64,000 nucleotides of DNA from Marthasterias glacialis. Taxonomy: Eukaryota > Echinodermata > Asteroidea > Forcipulatida > Asteriidae. A model generated the notes under the pieces. It searched no databases. It saw nothing but the letters and a program-made list of their open reading frames with translations, and was not told the origin of the DNA. This document shows, piece by piece, positions 48,101-63,100 of this stretch (positions within the stretch are counted from its first letter, which is position 1; each line of letters opens with the position of its first letter). Location of the stretch: the NCBI GenBank assembly GCA_911728455.2, contig OU452229.1, positions 18,170,754 to 18,234,753 on the forward strand, in the 5' to 3' direction. Both the position numbers and the translations under genes were made by a program.

Positions 48101-51100
48101 AGATGAAACCACAAGCAAGTGGGCATTACTTGAACGCAATTGGGTACTGGGTAGACGATAAGTTCTATGAAGGATTTTGAAAAACGATGCATTGTTCAGT
48201 GGGGAGCTAGTATATGCTCGGAGGACAGGGGTAATGTGATGGACCTTACTAGAGTGTGTTAGGACACTAGGACACGGGCTACAATGGTCTGGATTCTCCA
48301 CAGGTGATTCAGGATGGAAGCTGGAAGTCCACAATTACCAGACCTGAACTGGCCTATGGCTCAGTTGTTGCCTAACCTGATCAGTGAGATATTTTCTACA
48401 GGAAAGGTGAATAAATTATAAATTATGAATTTACCGTGATTCCTGTGGCACCAGTTTCTCCTCTAGCTCCAGCGGGCCCAGCAGGTCCCTGGTGGGGGGG
48501 GGGGGGGGGGGGAAGGAATGAATTTATAGTTTAACTTATGAACATCATTAATAACGAGGAAATAATCCATTTTCTTTTCCACACTCAACATAATTGGAAT
48601 GTTCATTTAGTAAATTTCAACTAGGAATTTTCAAAATGTTGATTTTTATTTAAATACTCGGTTGCATAAGATTTAACCACTTCACATCGGATGACGTGTA
48701 TATTCAGAACACTGGAACAAAACATGTACTGATATCCTATTCAGGAGCGTGCACAGTGCATGCACTCACCGTGCTATGCTTTGTTTCCCCCCATACAAAG
48801 AGAGACAGATGGTACTGGAATCCATGCCCAAAATCTCCCCTTTTCCTGGGGTTGTTCTATAATCCCCGATTCCAGACCTTTGTCCTTTTGTTTTACAGAG
48901 AGGGTAACAAGAGATAGATGGGCTGCCACCTTTGTTTATCATTGTATTCGGCTCAATGAGCGGTAAGTCTGAGTGAACCGAGATTCCAGCATAGTCTCTG
49001 GCCATGGGGACTATTATCCGCCGTGGCTTATGGCCAAGGTTTTGCAAGTCAAGCTGAACATACCACGTTTTTTCTCGAAAGAGAACAATAAATCCCCGTG
49101 CTTTCTATGAGAACCTTTCTTTGTCGTTGCTTTGTTTAGTCAGGTTTTTTGTTTGTGAAAATGATATTCTCAAAAATTAATTATTCCTGCCGTTCCAAGA
49201 AGAAAAATACCATGGAGAGGCACGGAATCTTTTTTTTTAATACCGACATGATGTTGTTTGAGGTGACACTTTACCAATTTAGTGAAGGCACATCATCTTT
49301 TTTGTAATAGTTGCACATTTATTCACTATAGGTTTTATTTTTTTGTTTTTTTTTACAGGTGTATTTATCAATTTATTTATTTTCCAAGGGGGTGGTGGGT
49401 GGGGGAAATGGATCAGTAAAGTTACACCAACCAAACCATAGCTATTAATTTTCTAAATTTTACTTCAACTGTTGTATCCATACAGTAGCCTTTCTAAGTA
49501 AATATTTTTGTCAGTCCAGTTTCTCCTACGATGGATAATTTAAAACCTCTCCCCTACTTACAGCAGCACCCATGGCACCATCAGCTCCAGCACTGCCACG
49601 TACACCAGCAGGGCCAGCGGGTCCACGAGGTCCACGCTCTCCCTTGCTACCAGCAGGTCCGGAGGGTCCCTGATAAATAATGCAAACAAGTCTTTTAGGA
49701 ATTACATATGTAAAGATTGTAAACTGAAAGATCATCCCTAAGGAAAGTCACTAAAGTTTATCAATACGTTTGACACATCTTGGGTGATGGACTTACAGTC
49801 ATTCCTGCAGCTCCCATTGCTCCTCCGGCACCAGCAGCTCCCTTATCACCGGTGGGTCCACTAGGTCCCTGAGGTCCCTGTGCACCAGTGTCTCCATCAC
49901 GGCCCTGTTAGATTAAGAAGTCACATAATGTTAAGCTTCACCTGAAATTCCTTTCAACACTTGACCTCCTAGTGCACATGAGCTGGTCTTTGTAAATTGT
50001 GAGTAATTTTGAAAATTCTCGTCTTAGATAGAGTAGAAGATTTCTCTGGTTGTACTTACACTTGATCCCCTGGGTCCAGTGGGTCCCTTGGCACCTTGTG
50101 GTCCCATGGGTCCTACAGCTCCCTGTTGACCGGCTGCTCCACGCTTACCATCAGATCCATCAGAACCCTGTCAAAAGACAGTTGGAAAAAACCTAAACAA
50201 AGTTGTCCTCTTTCAAATTAACCTGTTTGAAAACACTTAGTTGAAAAAGTACATAGGTTTAAATTCCAAGCTAACAAAATATTTTTCCCAAAAAGAATTT
50301 TTAGAGAATATTTTTGAGAGAATTTGAGATACTTACGGGGCGTCCAGAAGCACCAGCAGGTCCAGGAGCTCCCATCGCTCCCATGCTACCCTAGAATACC
50401 ACAGGGTGAGAAAGAATTACAATTAAATTATTGTCTACCCTTTAACAATATTTAAATTTTATTTCAGGATTTCAAACATAAAAAAGAAAACAAAATTATA
50501 AAAATATAAAATTGATTGAAATAAAAATTGACACGTAAAAGCAGTATAACAGGTAGCAGCCCTGATCAGTTACAGAAAAAAATAAACTAAAGGTCATGTC
50601 TGAATTTGCAACTGTATCAGGGATAAATTAAAATCTATACAATGGTTGCGGTACCCACTGCTGCTAGGATTCGAACTGCCTCTAGCTACCAGGCAGTCTC
50701 AGTAGTCTGGTTGGTAAGACATCTGCTCTAGAGTGGCGGGGGTCGTGGGTCCGATTCCCACCCGAGGAAGATGCCCTTGATTTTTTTCTTTTCACAGGAC
50801 TCAGGAAAGTACTGAGTATACAGTGCTTAACACACACCGGTGTATGGGTAAAAATCACAAACAATATTCTTTGTACCCCATGCAAAAATTAACATCAAGC
50901 TCTGGTTTTCTGATCAGCAGAGTGTGGGTCCGAGTCCCGGTCTTGACATAGGTTGTGTGTCTTGCACTTAAAAGAACCCAATAACACTTATTGATAAGAG
51001 AAGGAGGTTGCTGCGCTATTTCTGGCAGTGGCTACTGATTGTGCTGCAGCACCTTGTAAACCCTTATAAGGTGCTACATAAATGGATCTCATCATAAAAA

Positions 51101-54100
51101 AAAACTTCAAAAACTTGTCTTAAAAATAATATAATAAGTGCCTTGAGTACCTGATTGTTGGAAGACATGTGCCCTACACGGTGGTATTATTATTAATATT
51201 AAAGAAAACTTAGCCTCTTCAACTTACTAATCCGCCGATGAGTCCAGATGGACCAGGAGATCCAGCAGGTCCAGCAGGTCCCTAAAGACAAAAAAAACAA
51301 CAACATGGGAAATATATTTAAATCAATCAAAAAATATCCTTTAAATACTACAAAAACATCGACTGCAATGAGTTAGAAAGTAACTCTGCGAAGTATTACC
51401 ATTCCAACCCAGTTATATCAGGTGCTTGCCAATCGAAACTGATGAAATTCACCTGACGTCATCTCACGGTACGACTTGGTTGTGGCATTTTGGGAGTCAG
51501 ATTCCCTTTGTGTTACTGTGCAGTGCACATTTCAGGCGACTTGCGTGCACCATCATGATGCGCTCCAAATCTTTACTTACAAGCAATTTGATCAGTAGTC
51601 GTGGTGACATCAGTGCAAGGGATCAATGGAAGGATTTGTCGAAATTTCTGCACTGTGGTGTATCATGAGCGAGCGGTCAAGCACACTGGACTCAAGCTTT
51701 TGTGTTCTAGCAGAGTGTGGGTTTGAGTCCTAGTGTCAACACTCGAGTCCTTAAGCAAGAGACTTAATCATTATTGCTTTGTCCTTTGGATGGGACGTAA
51801 AGCCATAGGTTGTGTGTCATGCACTTAAAAAAAACCATTTACATTTATTGCCAAGAGAAGGGGTTTGCCCTGGTGTTTCTGGCAGTGGCTGCTGAATGCA
51901 CCGCAGCACCTTGGAAACCCTTATAAGGTGCTACATAAAAAAACAAAAGAATTGTCTTAAAAATATTATAAGCACCTTGAGTACCTAATTGTTGGTAGAT
52001 ACGTTGGAAGATATGTCCGGTATTTTCATTGTTATTATTAAGTAAGTTTTTTTACTGTATCGTGTTAACAAAAGTGCGGTCAAACGTCTGTTTAAAGGAC
52101 TGTATGACTCTGGGACTTACTGGTGCACCGTCTCTACCATCCTCTCCTGTTGATCCTGAAGATCCTTGAGGTCCTGGGACACCACGGATACCAGTGGAGC
52201 CCTTATTTCCTTGTGATCCACGTGGGCCCTGCAATGTCGAAGGAAACAGGTAGTGGTAAGAAAAACACAAGCGTCACAAAAACTTTCTAAATTCAACCCA
52301 AAACTGGCAAGCAAATTTCAGACTAACTTTCCCCACACTTCTTTCTGGAGATCTTTTTGCATGTCATGCCATAAATTTATCAGGATTATGGATTCAAACT
52401 TTTAGCTTTTTATAATGAAAGATGCAATTTAAATACCAGCATTTTACATACCAACAATAGACTGATCCATTAAGCCCCGCCCACTGTGCACGCATGCCAT
52501 ATGCACTAACGTGTTTGTCAGACTTTTGGTTGCGCAATCATGTCTGTGATTGGTCAGTACAGCAAGGGCGGGGCTTCATGGATCGGTCTATTTACATATG
52601 GCGCATAAACAACGCTGGTTGGCCATCAAGCAAACAACACACCCTTTTTAAGATAATGCTGGTGGCGTGAGGTTACAAGTCACTCATTTGCCATGAATCT
52701 ATGACGCTTGCAACCAGTGGTGTTTATGCATATTCACGAGCATAATTAGCATATTACATGGCTTTATAAAGGCATTGTTATTATATCATGACCTCGATTT
52801 CTGAAACATAATTGTTATGGCTTTTTCGATAAATGCATTTTAATCATATCGTCCCTTCATTCATCCATTAGCATCTCAGAGATACTGAAATTACTGCCCT
52901 CTATCAATAAACTTACACTTGGTCCGGGTCTGCCGTTGCTTCCAGAGGGTCCAATCTCTCCTCTTGCACCCTGTAAAAAGATCACAAATCCCTACTGTAA
53001 GAATGGCCACAGTGCAGTCACCAAAGAAAATCTCACACCCGCCATTTATAAGTTAATGGGTGATGCCAGGTAGCAGCAGATGTACCAGGTAAATGCACTG
53101 TTCACAGGAATGAGTGCATGTTCAAACCTAAAGTAATTTGAAGAATAACGCGGTACGTCTGTTGCCTCTACTCACCATTCAAAGTCTCTCAATATTTTAA
53201 TACCATCAACCACGAAACTTAAATTTCATAACAACAACCAACTAGAACTGGACTCCATTGCTATTGTGTTGTCAATATCACCGTAGTGATTTGTTTAGCA
53301 ATTAAGAGCGATAAAATATCTAAGACCAATCTTAGCTCCTTGTGAAATTGAGCCCTGGACTTCCTTCTAAAGCAATCTGTAAGTACAATTGGTAAGAAAT
53401 ACTGCCTGCTTATCAAAATCCATCTATATACTAATGTGAGTAACGAGTCTGTTTGATACCCAAAATCTCTGAGGTGCCCGCAAAGATCTGGCTGAAAATT
53501 TCCGTACAGCATTCTTTCGGGTTGGTGGTCATTCTAAGGAGATATTTTTTTTCTTCTCGTTCTTCTTTCAAATATTGATTTTTTTTTTTGTACACAATTT
53601 CACTGAAAGAGGACATGATACCAACTTCTTTGAAACAAAAACATTGACGTTTGGCACGAAAACCTGGCCGCGAACCTGGCCATTAACCATAGCATTCACG
53701 TGTGGCACCAAAACATTGACGGGGAAATGAAGTCAAAAATTCTGACTTTATTTCCCCAGAAGGCGACCTTCTTGCGAGTTGAAACTAAACACTCTTCGAA
53801 ACATTTTTATTTAAAAAATTATTTGTGAGATTTGTTGGTAGTACAACAGACAAGAAGAAAGCTTTCATTGCATAACTTAGAGCATATAAAAAAATGGCAG
53901 ACAAAACAAGAGTTGCCTGTTTTACAATTTCTTAGCTACTTACAGCAACTCCAGTTGGTCCAGGTGGTCCAGGCATACCACTGTTTCCACCAGCTCCCTA
54001 AATAAATTGTTCAAAATGAAGATCAAAATTATGGACAATTTCCCGATCTTCTTAATTCATCAGGACAACAAAAATTAAGGGTTTAAAATGTTATCAAATT

Positions 54101-57100
54101 ATCAATTCTGGTTGTGAAGCAAAGCAAATTGTGAAGAAAAGCAAATTTAATCACAATACTAGCCAAGAACCCCATGGAGAGAAGACAAAGAAATGAGCTT
54201 CAGTTTTAGAGTTGGGAGGAAAACTCCAGAGAAATAAGTCCAGGGAAAACCCACACAATCAGGCCGGGACTGAAAAATCCAATCCACATAGTGCCCCCAG
54301 CGGGATTCGAACCGGGGGTCCTAGAAGTGGAAGGCAAGGAAAGATACCACTACGCCAACCCGACCACCCGAGTTTGAATCCTTCAGTCCTTAATCTGATT
54401 GCCTGGCGTTTCCCCTATTTGGGGTTTCCCTTCCACATCTAAAACCAAACAGTTCATCATCTCCTATTCATCTTGTTATGGGTGTTGTTGGATGTGTAAT
54501 AAAAAATTTAGATAAAATTAGGATTTACAGAGTCAAATAATCAAGTAAACCATGAGAAACAACTTACGACAGCTCCTTGTGCGCCAGCCTCTCCACGTGC
54601 TCCATGGGCTCCAGGTGCTCCCTGAAAAAAAACAGAGAAGAAAACAATATTAAACTGGTCCATTTCATAAAGAGAATTTATTTGTTTTATGTTAAAGTTG
54701 TGCATTGTTAACTTGAGAAGCTGTTCAGTGTTACCAGTGAACATTTTCACGACAAAGACCCAGGTCCCCATGGTCAAGCTAAGATTGATGGATGTGACTT
54801 ACTGCTTGTCCGGGTCGTCCAGTTGGGCCAGCGCCACCCTGGACTCCAGCCTCACCACTGGATCCCTTTGGTCCCTTCTCTCCACGGGCTCCAACAGCTC
54901 CTTGTGGTCCCTACAATAAAAGAAAATAAGATCCCAGCATTTAACTCTTTCCTTACCATAGGCGACTTTGTTCTTGGTTTAAGACTCTAGTGTCATTTCC
55001 CTCCTAGGATCCAACTTTAAGGAGGTATGCTGAAATGATGACATTTCAACCTTTTCGTAACGCCTGGAGTTATAGATTGAAATGAGCTTCAAAGAACAGT
55101 ATCCTCATCACTAGAGAAGTAGATTAAAGAGCAAAATTTCTTCATCCTGACGAAAATAACAGCTATTTTTTTCAGCAGGCAGAAATACAAAGTCTGAATT
55201 CAGAGAAAAGTCTAAAGAATCTCATCCCTGCATTACCCATCTTCTTTCAAAATGAACTTTACAGTCAGTGAGCTTTCAGACTAAAACTCAAACTCGTGAA
55301 ATTTTCTTTCAAGATAAAAACTACAATGGACGTTGCGTTGAATTAACCTCTTATAGCATTCATATACAAAACTGGAGGGTGTATGCTCCCAAGGGAGTTG
55401 AGAGATTTACAGGAATAGTTTTAAAATGCCTGATGACCACGGATAATAGAGTGCAATGATCTCATTGCTAGCTATCGACCAAAATCACCTGACGTCATCA
55501 TCACAGTAATCTTTGTTATGCTATTTTGGAAAGTCAAATTCCCTATGTGTTATACAATGTAGCATGGACACGTATACCTATTGACTTCCAAAATGGTGAA
55601 CGTGGCACAGTCGCCACGTGTAACTTGCATGCAAGGGGTAAATAAGCGTTGTGATAATACACCTCTTGCTGGTTCTATATTCTGGTTGGCTGAAACACAG
55701 TCATGTGTTGTTAACTAAAATAGGCTAGAGCATGCGCTTAGCGGCGCCGTGAACCAGGCCCGTGTCAAGACATCGTGCACACGTAATTTGCGTGAAATAG
55801 TTACCAAACCGGGCAGAATACTCAAGATTTTGTTTTACTGGTTACAGCGCCCTCTTATGGTGTGAACAGTGAACATCAACTACAAAACTGAATGTAGGGA
55901 AATTAAAAGCGTTCCTTATTATGTTGAGTTGCTCATGCGTTAATTGTTAAATTAAAACAGTTCGGCTAAAAAAACAGACTTTTATAAAAACAAAAAATTC
56001 TTCTTCTTCTACACTGAGGTGTATGAGTGACCAGAAGAGGGTCCTATTCAGCCTTGGGAAACGGGACCCTTTTTTTGGTCACTCACATTCCCTCAGGGTG
56101 CATAGATGTGCACTAGTGACCTCATTGCCAGTCCATATGTGTGTATTATTATTAAAGTAAATCAAGCATTACTTGTCCTCCTTGAATACCCTGGGCTCCT
56201 CGTTGGCCAGAGCTGCCTCTCTCTCCCTGTTACAAAAAAACAAAACAAAGGATTTTACAGTTTTAGGTAAAGAAGTATTAGTATCTGTAGATAATATAGG
56301 GCATTACTTTTTATTTCCAAAGGTTTGTTGTGATTATTTTCAATCACTTCTTTAACATTTTCTTTCATGACAGTACAATTGAGCAATCTTTTGTGCACAA
56401 CTTTCCACGTAACAAACGTTTACTTCGCACCCGAACAATGTTCCCTAATTTCAGTTTATGTGTTAAGTTTCCAACCTCAACACATCTCTTTGGTAAAGCA
56501 AACAAAACAACTATGCAAATCATTTGAAAGGTAATTTCATCCTCTACAAAATAAACTAATCTTGTAACAAATGAAAACAATCACAGCAAAAGCTAAGGAT
56601 TTCTATGTGTAGCAGAACATTTTCTGAATTTCCGTGGCGCTTTTAAGGAATAATGACTCATATCAAGGAACAATGATATTTCAAGGAATGAATGTTTAGT
56701 TGTGTGCAATTGCTCATGACACACTTTGTGACAAAAGTTGAGTTTATGAGTATAAATCGATTTACGACAATGTATTTTGTTCAGAGGAAGAATAATTACC
56801 GGGTTTCCTTTGGGTCCAGGTGGACCAGTCTTTCCTGATCTTCCGATATCACCCTGCATTTTTGAAAGAAAAGACGAAGAAGAATTAACTATCACTGTAA
56901 ATTCAACTTCCAATTTCACTTGTTTTAGTGGAGAATTACGAAGATTAAAAGGAAAGGCCTGGTCTGGAATTTCATCTTTGATGAGAGGGCAAGGCCATTA
57001 TCGTTTGGCAAAGGGCACTTCCATTTGAAAAAAAAAAAAACTTGAAGGGGCACCAAGGCCAAGAGCAGGGCAATAGAGACAATGGCCTCCATTTAATTCC

Positions 57101-60100
57101 AGGCCTGGGCGGCAGAAATATGACTTGGTTGTTTTTTATCCATGTTTGGCTGTTTGTCCCCCTTTCTTGGTTTCACTCCCTTCCCTTCAATTCAAGTATT
57201 TCTTTTCTTTTCCTATTTTTTTTTATTCATTTTTAATACATGTATTTATTTGTCTACTTATTTTATTGTTTACCTATTTCACTGTTTGGATTACTTATCT
57301 TTCATGTTTGTATGTACTTGTTTCATTGTAATTTTGGTTCGATTTGTCTTGGTCAAATAAATAATAGCAATAATAATAATTTCAAGTCGATTCAAAGCCA
57401 TAAAGAGGTAACTATGAAGACCCCTCTAAATTGTTTTTTTTTTCCACCGTGTATAATTACACTTCTAATCAAACAAGCCATCATCAGACCATCAGAAAAT
57501 AGACGGGTAAAATTGTAAAAAATATCTTTAAAAAGAAGACCATTCTAGAAAATGGGCAGCAGTATTCTCTTTGTCTGGAGATGACTTTCCCTGAATAATC
57601 AAGACTTTACATTTTAAAGATAAGCTCCCTACATCACCATAATAGAAATGTTGAGGTTTGGTTCAAAACATGAGCACTCTCTTCACTTTCTTAATATGTT
57701 TAAAAAAAAAAAAAATATATAAATCCCACGCATGAAATCTCCACCATCTGAGAAAAACTAAGTAAAGAGGTACTGAAGATCATGTCTCAGGTTAGGAGTG
57801 TAGCGATCAGGTGGGTGTTGGGGGGGGGGGGGGGAGGGAGATCACTGCCAATCATTTTGGCAAATGAAACACTAAATCAAGTAGAAGGGGTTCAAGGCTA
57901 AATTCAGTAATTTTGTCAACTAAAAACTCATTGTCTTTCCTTTAAGCACACTAATTTGCAATGAAACGTTTGTCGCTTTGACATTATTAAATACAATGGG
58001 ATTGCGAGCTAAGCCTGCTACTTTATCTTGAAATGGTTGAGATCATTGGTAACAATGGTAGTCAGCGAGTCAACAAACTGGCTTTCGAAGACCCACCGAA
58101 ACTAAATACCAGTCAGTAAACTTGATTCCATACAACCCGCAAAAGGAAATGCCAGTTGGCAAAACTGGCTTCCATACACCTCCCCCCCTAAGGAAAGGAC
58201 AAGTCATCAAACTGGAGTCCACACACCCTCCCAAAGAAAATGCCCTTGCCATACACCCCTGCTCACAATACTCCTGAATGGCAAAGACCATCTTGCAGGA
58301 AACAGTAGAGTGGGGCAAGCAAAATGAACGCCACTGAGAAATAATAAAAAGGATCGAATGGAAGAACTGCTTACCGGTTCGCCGCTCAGACCTGTAGATC
58401 CAGCTGGTCCCTGTGGGCCTGGCGATCCCTGTGAAAAGAAGGGAGTCAAAATTAAAGGAGTGGAACAAAAACTGTTTCAGCCAGCATAGATTCCTCCAAG
58501 CCTTCATAGTTTGAAATGAAGCACTGAGGTGCCCAACTTCACTTATTTAGACATCTCATCAAAACTGTGCAAAATTTTATTCACTTACTCTTGATCCTGC
58601 TTTTCCAGAAATTCCTCGTTTGCCTGTTGAACCTTGAGCTCCCTAAAAAAGAGAAGTTTTCACATCCTTTTAATTTCAGTAAATTTCACAGTTTGTCACG
58701 ATTTCACCTCTTACTGAAGTCGTTTTCCAATGCTGCTGTTTTGTACATAAAACTACGTTAATATCTTTACCTAATTATTGATTTTGTTATAAATGACTTT
58801 TGCAATTTGACAAAACAAAAAAAATTTGCTGTAAAAAGCCTTTTTCCAATCAAGTCAAGGATACATTTGGATATTTTGTGTTAGTTCAAAATCTGAATAA
58901 GAAGATCAAGAACTTCAACCATGGTTTCTGTAATTTGTAGACAAAAATCCAGTAAAACTCTATGGAGTTTAGTTAAAACTTAAGGCAGCTTTAATCTTAT
59001 TCGGATCAAAAATAAACTGAAACACGGACAAGTTAAACAAATACAGTCCATAACGAAGGAGTGATCCATATAGTGGAAAATGATTGAAAGAAATTACAAG
59101 TGATTGGAAGTCTCATTTTAATTTGAACACTTACAGGTGCTCCAGCAATGCCCATTTGTCCCACACCACCACGGTCACCTGGGGCTCCCTGTAAACAACA
59201 ACAACAACAAGTTAACCAATTATCAATTGCTTGTTTGAGTGTACTGTGTATCATTTATAAGGAATACTATGTTGACGTCAATTTATTCAATCTTTAAGTT
59301 ATAAGAACTCAGTCCTTGTAAAGTCTGTAAATACATGCAACCACCTGAAGTTTGTCACTATCCAAACTGTCTGTACCTCAGTCTGTCATGTTCTATTGAC
59401 CCAATTCACCTGATGTCATCATCACAACAATCTTGGTTGCGCCGTTTTGGGAGTAAACGTCCCCGTGTGTTATACAGTGTAGTGTGTGTTTTTGGGGATA
59501 CGGCGTTTACAAGCTTACCATAATTTTTGCGTGCAACAGTAGCAGACTGTAGCTGCGTGTGACGTTGGTGCAAGTGATGTTTGATGTTTTGCATGGTGTG
59601 GATAATAAGTAGCTATTTCTGGTAATTCGTCTGAGTACAACCATGTGAAAATCTCTTTTGGGAGGATTGTTGGTTCTGAGAAGAGCCATTGGTTTAAAAT
59701 TTACCCAGTCAGTTTCCCCTTGTGGTTCATTGCTTGATATTATTATTATTGTTAGAAAACAGTTACTATCATAATTCTTTTGATATATCATCTTGGTAGA
59801 AACAAAATGGTTGAGCTTACGGGAAGTCCTGGGATTCCAATTCGTCCAACATCACCAGAGGCTCCCTTGGAACCCTGTAGAAAAGCAGAGACAAGAGATA
59901 CACGCCAATCAATACATTTAAATGACACAACATTTTGTTTCATTTGTCATTCTTTTTTATATACTACACAACAGATCCTTGTCATTTGATTGGTTGAACA
60001 CCAGTCATGTGTCATCCTTTATTTTGCCGCGTTTACTGCCACGACGCTCCACAATTTAATATTGGAGTCCAATATAAATAATTTATGGACGCTTCACAAC

Positions 60101-63100
60101 GTCGTTTAAAAAATAACTGTTCCCCGCCCGTTTGTCCACATGAGGCAAGGTCATGTCACGGCAGACAAGGTTGGTATCTACATGGAGTCATCCACATTGT
60201 TTAAAAAGTTTAAATTTTTTTTTAATAATCTTAGAGCAAGGGCTGGATGACTTTCCGTGTCTATTTTGTGTTTGTGAAAAAATTTCAAATGACAAAGATC
60301 TATGTTTGAGTTATGTAAAACAAATATTGAATGTATTTTGTTTGTGTATTTTCACAGAATATAATCACTCGGCGAAGTCTGGCTTTTCCATTTCACAAGG
60401 CGAATGGAATACTCCAGACTTCACCTTGTGATTATACTCCGCGGCAATGCACTCAAATGCATCCAATATTTGTATGCTTTATTGGAAAACAAAAACATAT
60501 AAAAACAGCAGCCATAAAAAACTTAAACACTTTAAGAGAAGTGGCTTGAGAGAGATGTAAAGTTTGTAAACACATTGTCCTTAATTTTGATTGTTTACAA
60601 CCGAAATTAAAATCTGGGTCTTCAAATTCTATTTTCTCGACTTTGACAGTATTTCAGGCACAAATATTTCTATGAAAGATTGGTACCGGTATGAACTTCA
60701 TAATCAGTAAGCTTTCAGACTGATACTAATAAAATGTTATTTTGGATGAATACCAATCCTGTATTGTACCTTTTAAATCAAAAGCAATTTTAACAGGTTT
60801 GTATTGTCTTATTTCTTACAGGAGCTCCAGTTGATCCGTCACGTCCATCTACACCAGACTCTCCCTCAGATCCTGGGGGTCCAGCTACACCCATGGCACC
60901 TGGGGATCCACGGTCTCCCTGAAGTTAAAGAAACAAACACAAATTAAAGCCGAATATTTTAACCGATTACTACTGGCGCATTCTTCTGCCTAACTGGCTT
61001 TTCCCACAAAATGCCATGGGAGACTATGGAGACAATTAAAGTCTACAGTACATCAGGCCAAGGGGTTCCACACAATACCAGCTGTACAACGCCAGCCTAA
61101 AAGGTGTGGTACTTTGTGGCAGTCTATGGTATCCCAGTTTAAGGAAGGCAAAAATTCAGAGACTATTAATGAAAACCTCATTTTTCTCTTGAAGACAATA
61201 AGAGGAAACTGATCAAAGCGTCAAGTTGTTACACCACCGGTTTTATTCAGAGGCTCCATAACTCTTTACAGATTCTTGAACGGTGCTACCAGCAAAGTCT
61301 CCAACCAGCATGCAAAGTTCTTCCCAAAACCATATTCGAAAAGAATTCAGAGAAATAATAAAACAGTAAAAAAAAAAAAAAATTCTCGGAGAGTAAACTT
61401 CAACCCAAAGTTCTGAATGCCAATTAGTCTGTGAAGTTCATGTAACATTACCAAGCACAACTTACAGACATTCCTTGAGCTCCGGCTTGGCCAGCTGATC
61501 CTGCTACTCCTGGAACTCCTCTCTTTCCCTTGGCTCCTCTTGCTCCGGTAAGTCCCATTTGTCCCTGGTGAGGATAAGAAATCAGAAGGAGAAAAAAACT
61601 CACAAATAATACTCTGAAATTGAACAGATGCTTGTATTTCCGGTAACCGGTGACAGATTTGAACACAAAGGAGAAACATTGAGAGAGAAGCTTACATTTG
61701 GTCCTCCAGGTCCAATAGCTCCTTGAGGTCCACCATCACCACGGGAACCTTGTGCTCCAGTGGGTCCTGCCACACCCTGGGGTCCATCTCCACCTTGTTC
61801 TCCCTGATTGAAAACAATATCCACAGCAAATCAAAGGTTAGTTATAAATTTTATACCAGTACATTAAATCATCTCTGTGTCAAAATACTGAGCCTGTAAA
61901 AGAACAATCCACAGGCTACTTGGGTGGGGTTCGAACCAATGACCTTGGTGCCCATTTAACATGATACCACAGACGTTAAGATTTTCCAATGAGTGCACTT
62001 TGCCCCTTTCAAACATGACTCTCCATTGCTGATATATTATGTCTGTTTTGTAAATGTTGTCTTTTCCTTGTAAAGTCTTCTGGTGTTCCCATTCGTGCAT
62101 TGATGAGCTAAGTAACAATCGACCGATCCATTAAGCCACGCCTACTAATGTATTGACCAATCACAGCCTCGACAAAACCACTGAAAGTCTGACAAAGGTC
62201 CGACAAGTTAAAAATCCCATTAGAAAAGTGAACGAACCGCCGCCATTGTTGTGACATACAACTGCACACACAACTATACTAACTTTTTTTAGTTTTGTAG
62301 TTTTGTTTTAATTTTTTGTATTTCTGGTGGTGCAAATCCCACAGTAGTGGTCCCTGTACAGTCGTGTAAAAGTGGTTTAACAGTGTTCCTGTCTGCGTTG
62401 TTCTTTGGACTCAAGACACTGCTCAAAAGGCCACACAAACTAAATCCATACCATTAACAAAAACCATGTACGTGTGTATATCCGATATGTGTGTGTGTTC
62501 GCGACTGAGCAACCGAGCCACCGCTGTGATCGTGGCAAGAAAGTCACACCATGTGCTATTGCTAGGCAGTTGCTTAATGGATCGGTCTCCAGGTTGGAGT
62601 CAAGTCAATTTAGACGATGAACTTACCGCTGGGCCTCGTGGTCCCGCAGCTCCAGTTGATCCTCGTCTTCCACTTTCTCCCTGTTAGCATGAATGGAAGA
62701 AAAAACAGGATTATTCACTTTATTTTATTTCATTTTATCTATTGGGCCACATTGTTTCTCATTTTCTACAAGCCTATCAGTCCCTGTAGACCAGATTATG
62801 GTTGCAGTCTGAACAGGCATAACACTTGGCCCTCAACAAAAAAGGAGAAAAACTGTTTTTTAGTACACAGGCTGACCTACATGTACATGTGGTATAGGCT
62901 TTAAACAGACCTTTCAGGCTATATAACAATTTTGCTGATTTTTCTGGAGGCCAAAAAGTAAGAAATCAGACTCAAGTAGGAACAGTATCATGCCTCTCTG
63001 AACCACAATTACCAAAGTAAACCTTTAATTTGTGACTATTATTTTTTGATGTTTAATTCTTAACTCTAGTACACTTCAGTCTTTTACCAACACAGGACAC

